A stretch of DNA of 6,653 nucleotides from a bacterium (GTDB lineage Archaea; Thermoproteota; Nitrososphaeria; Nitrososphaerales; CADDZS01). Within the stretch, counting starts at the first letter, position 1, and each line of letters starts with the position of its first letter. A program made the translations under genes and the position numbers. The notes below the pieces were generated by a model. The model was given only the letters and a program-made list of their open reading frames with translations. It made no database searches and was not told the DNA's origin. The DNA lies in assembly GCA_027310845.1 (NCBI GenBank), contig DAIDAB010000015.1, positions 2,427 to 9,079 of the forward strand, written 5' to 3'. Below, in pieces: positions 4,690-6,653 of the stretch.

Positions 4690-5820
4690 ATGACGACAAC
4701 TCTCTCGGAGTTTGTCTATTTTCCTGACGATGAGAACTGGTCAACATGGATGACTAGGATCATTGCAATGACAAACTTTGGCGGAGCGGATTTTGGAGAA
4801 ATTCATCGCGCTGTCAAAGGACTCAAGACAGGTGACTATGAAGGTTGGCACAATAGATGGCGTGGAATGGCCGAATATGTCGAAGGGCTTTCGAGAGTTG
4901 CTGAAAATACAAATCACAAAGTGACTGCTCGCAAATCGTATCTTAGAGCATACACCTACTATCGTATGGCTCAGCTGTGGCAGCAAGATTCGATGAGCAT
5001 GATTCCTCTGCAAATGTTTGACAAGATGCTGGAGTGCTACACAAAGTGGGCAGAACTCTCAGTCCCGAGAGTAGAGCGTGTGGAAATCCCATTTGAGGGA
5101 ATCAAGATGCTAGGGTGGTACATTCCACCAAAGGTGAAGATTGTTGCCAAGAGTCCAATCATGATATACTGCGGCCCTGAATCAATGGATTGCGGCGTCT
5201 TAACTTTCACTGGACCTACAGAGGCCGCCGAACGGGGAATCGCGACACTAATCGTTGATGGGCCGGGACAGGGAACGACTTTGCGGTATAAGAAAGTATT
5301 CGGAAGGCCTGACTTTGAAAAGCCATTTTCAGCCATGGTTGACTATCTTGAGACTAGGCAAGACACAGATGCTTCAAGGCTTGGTGTTTTCGGCTCTGAC
5401 ATGGGCGGGTACTTCTCGGTGAGATCTGCGGTCTTTGATAAGAGAGTTAAGGCATTAGGAAACATTACTGCATGTTACGACGTCTACACTGATCTCTACT
5501 TGAATGCAAGAGAAAACCACAAAGCCGCGCTCCACGCATTTCTTGGAACCTCCGACCAGGACGAAGCGAGAAGAAAGCTTGTGGATTACACTCTTAATGG
5601 AATAGCAAACAGGGTAACATGTCCTCTATTCGTGATGCATGCTGAGGAAACTGCCGTATATCCGGTGGAACCTGCTTACAGATTATACAGAGATGCAAAG
5701 GGCCCGAAGGAGCTCCATATTGTGAACGCAGGCCACACTGTCATGGACAGGCGAATGGAATCAATTTCACAGGCCATGGATTGGCTATCGGATCAACTTT
5801 TCAAACATGGTGGAGCTTGA
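4690..5820 (+). CDS. Alpha/beta hydrolase, DUF1100/FrsA-like, with Asp at the nucleophile site
   Basis: A 376-residue protein. Residues about 1-125 form a helical N-terminal domain, as in the FrsA / 2,6-dihydropseudooxynicotine hydrolase group. From about 130 an alpha/beta hydrolase core follows: IPFEGIKMLGWYIPP, the oxyanion-side turn YCGPESMD (160-167) and VDGPGQGTT (189-197), typical of that group. The nucleophile elbow reads GVFGSDMGGY (232-241). Relatives have GxSLGG, so Asp 237 replaces the Ser nucleophile (GAC codon) while Ser 236 takes the preceding place. The acid loop reads MHAEETAVYPVEP where relatives have HGExDxVVP, so Thr 321 stands at the usual Asp, with Glu 319/320 adjacent. 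His 349 (NAGHTVMD) is present. An Asp nucleophile recalls haloalkane dehalogenases and epoxide hydrolases, but those are a different subfamily; the substrate is unknown. No signal peptide; probably cytoplasmic. It overlaps the dehydrogenase downstream. Confidence 0.88.
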   Translation: MTTTLSEFVYFPDDENWSTWMTRIIAMTNFGGADFGEIHRAVKGLKTGDYEGWHNRWRGMAEYVEGLSRVAENTNHKVTARKSYLRAYTYYRMAQLWQQDSMSMIPLQMFDKMLECYTKWAELSVPRVERVEIPFEGIKMLGWYIPPKVKIVAKSPIMIYCGPESMDCGVLTFTGPTEAAERGIATLIVDGPGQGTTLRYKKVFGRPDFEKPFSAMVDYLETRQDTDASRLGVFGSDMGGYFSVRSAVFDKRVKALGNITACYDVYTDLYLNARENHKAALHAFLGTSDQDEARRKLVDYTLNGIANRVTCPLFVMHAEETAVYPVEPAYRLYRDAKGPKELHIVNAGHTVMDRRMESISQAMDWLSDQLFKHGGA

Positions 5821-6653
5821 TTTCTTGAAAACGGCAGTTATGAGGGAGTTCGGAGCACCTCTAATGATAGAGGATTTCCCAATGCCGAAATTAGGAACAA
5901 ACGATGTCCTCATCAAGGTCAATATATGCGGCGTCTGCTACAGCGACGTCAAGATCTGGACTGGAAGGTCAAGTGTCAAACCTCCACTTCCACATGTCAT
6001 GGGGCATGAGATCGGAGGCATAATTGCTTCATTGGGGCAAAATGTGAGTGGCCTAGAAGTTGGAGACCGCGTGATTGTCTACCTCTACGACACGTGCGAT
6101 AAGTGCCAAGCTTGCAAGAGTGGCCGCGACAACGAATGCCCCAACATGGGTCCTTTGCTTGGATTCACTCGCCACGGCGGCTTTGCAGAGTACGTCTCGA
6201 TCCCTTCAAAGAATGTCTTCAAAATTCCAAAAGAACTACCTTTGGAAGATGCCGCCTTGTTGCCAGATGCCGTCCTCACTCCATACTACGGGATAGTCGA
6301 GAAAGCAAAAGTGCAATTTGGAGAAACTGTGATGCTTCTCGGAATGGGAGGGCTTGCCCTCTGCGGAGTCCAGATTTTGAAACTGATGGGTGCAAAGGTC
6401 ATTGCAGTCTCGAGAACGCAAGACAAGCTTGACCTCGCCAAGAAATTCGGCGCCGACTATACAATTACCAATTCAGGAATTGACCTTCCTTCGGAGGTGA
6501 GAAAACTTACCGATGGAAACGGAGTCGATTGTGCTATCGATTTTGTGGTGAATGGAACCACTCTTGAGCAATGTGTGAGGTCATTGAGGCGAGGCGGGAG
6601 AACCCTAATGCTTGGATATAGTACGGATCCCCTGCCTCTCAACACCTCGCTCC
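5807..6653 (+). CDS. Zinc-dependent alcohol dehydrogenase (MDR family), 3' end cut by the window
   Basis: The frame is open for 282 codons to the window edge; family members have about 340-350 residues. It oxidises an alcohol or reduces an aldehyde or ketone with NAD(P). Catalytic zinc ligands appear as GVCYSD (Cys 44), GHE (His 67, Glu 68) and Asp 154 in LPDAVLTPYYG. The structural zinc site is Cys 97, 100, 103 and 111 (C-x2-C-x2-C-x7-C). The Rossmann motif GMGGLA is at 179-184, and the second strand ends VSRTQDK, where Ser-Arg rather than Asp hints at NADP use. Three starts are possible: ATG 5807 (overlaps the hydrolase by 14 bp), GTG 5810, or TTG 5825, which matches the usual MDR N-terminus (LKTAVMREFGAPL) and follows GGTGGAG by 9 bp. 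The overlap indicates an operon with the hydrolase. The substrate is unknown. Confidence 0.92.
   Translation, partial: MVELDFLKTAVMREFGAPLMIEDFPMPKLGTNDVLIKVNICGVCYSDVKIWTGRSSVKPPLPHVMGHEIGGIIASLGQNVSGLEVGDRVIVYLYDTCDKCQACKSGRDNECPNMGPLLGFTRHGGFAEYVSIPSKNVFKIPKELPLEDAALLPDAVLTPYYGIVEKAKVQFGETVMLLGMGGLALCGVQILKLMGAKVIAVSRTQDKLDLAKKFGADYTITNSGIDLPSEVRKLTDGNGVDCAIDFVVNGTTLEQCVRSLRRGGRTLMLGYSTDPLPLNTSL

Noticed and set aside
6075..6645. Several frames of 60-110 codons on both strands at the right end
   Set aside because: They lie within the dehydrogenase frame, which is continuous and carries all zinc and cofactor motifs.

Overview
The window looks archaeal and chromosomal. It has the C-terminal end of a histone-fold protein, a tRNA-Glu gene with archaeal-type introns, a TRAM-domain RNA-binding protein, a stand-alone Lrp/AsnC ligand-binding domain and several TATA-like promoters at the usual distance from starts. 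The TACK group, possibly a relative of Nitrososphaerota, is my best guess. This rests on gene style only, not on a phylogenetic marker.

Layout: 1-53 (+) is the tail of an archaeal histone, followed after 5 nt by tRNA-Glu(CTC) at 59-204, split by two introns. At 288-647 (-) lies a cupin gene whose reading frame shifts out and back, so it is broken or mis-sequenced. A two-way terminator at 770-813 separates it from a TRAM protein at 834-1229 (-). The region 1230-1559 is a divergent promoter region. From 1560 to 2684 (+) runs an AsnA-type aspartate-ammonia ligase interrupted by an in-frame TGA exactly where the family has a conserved Arg. It converges on a complete glutamate dehydrogenase (2770-4062, -). 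A possible 43-residue ORF (4111-4242, +) lies divergent from gdhA and overlaps the end of the Lrp/AsnC-type domain gene (4206-4433, -). The region 4434-4689 is rich in dyads and phased repeats. It precedes an alpha/beta hydrolase of the DUF1100/FrsA type (4690-5820, +), which overlaps a zinc alcohol dehydrogenase (5807 to the window end, +).

How the genes may work together: GDH and AsnA both use ammonia (glutamate and asparagine formation), and the nearby amino-acid-sensing-type domain fits a nitrogen-metabolism neighbourhood, although the AsnA reading frame looks damaged. The hydrolase and the dehydrogenase overlap and probably form an operon acting on one unknown small-molecule substrate. 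The most noteworthy points are the hydrolase, whose nucleophile elbow carries Asp in place of Ser; the TGA-for-Arg interruption of asnA; the D-loop intron in the tRNA; and the dense palindromes upstream of the hydrolase. I do not see a defence system, CRISPR array, insertion sequence or other mobile element.
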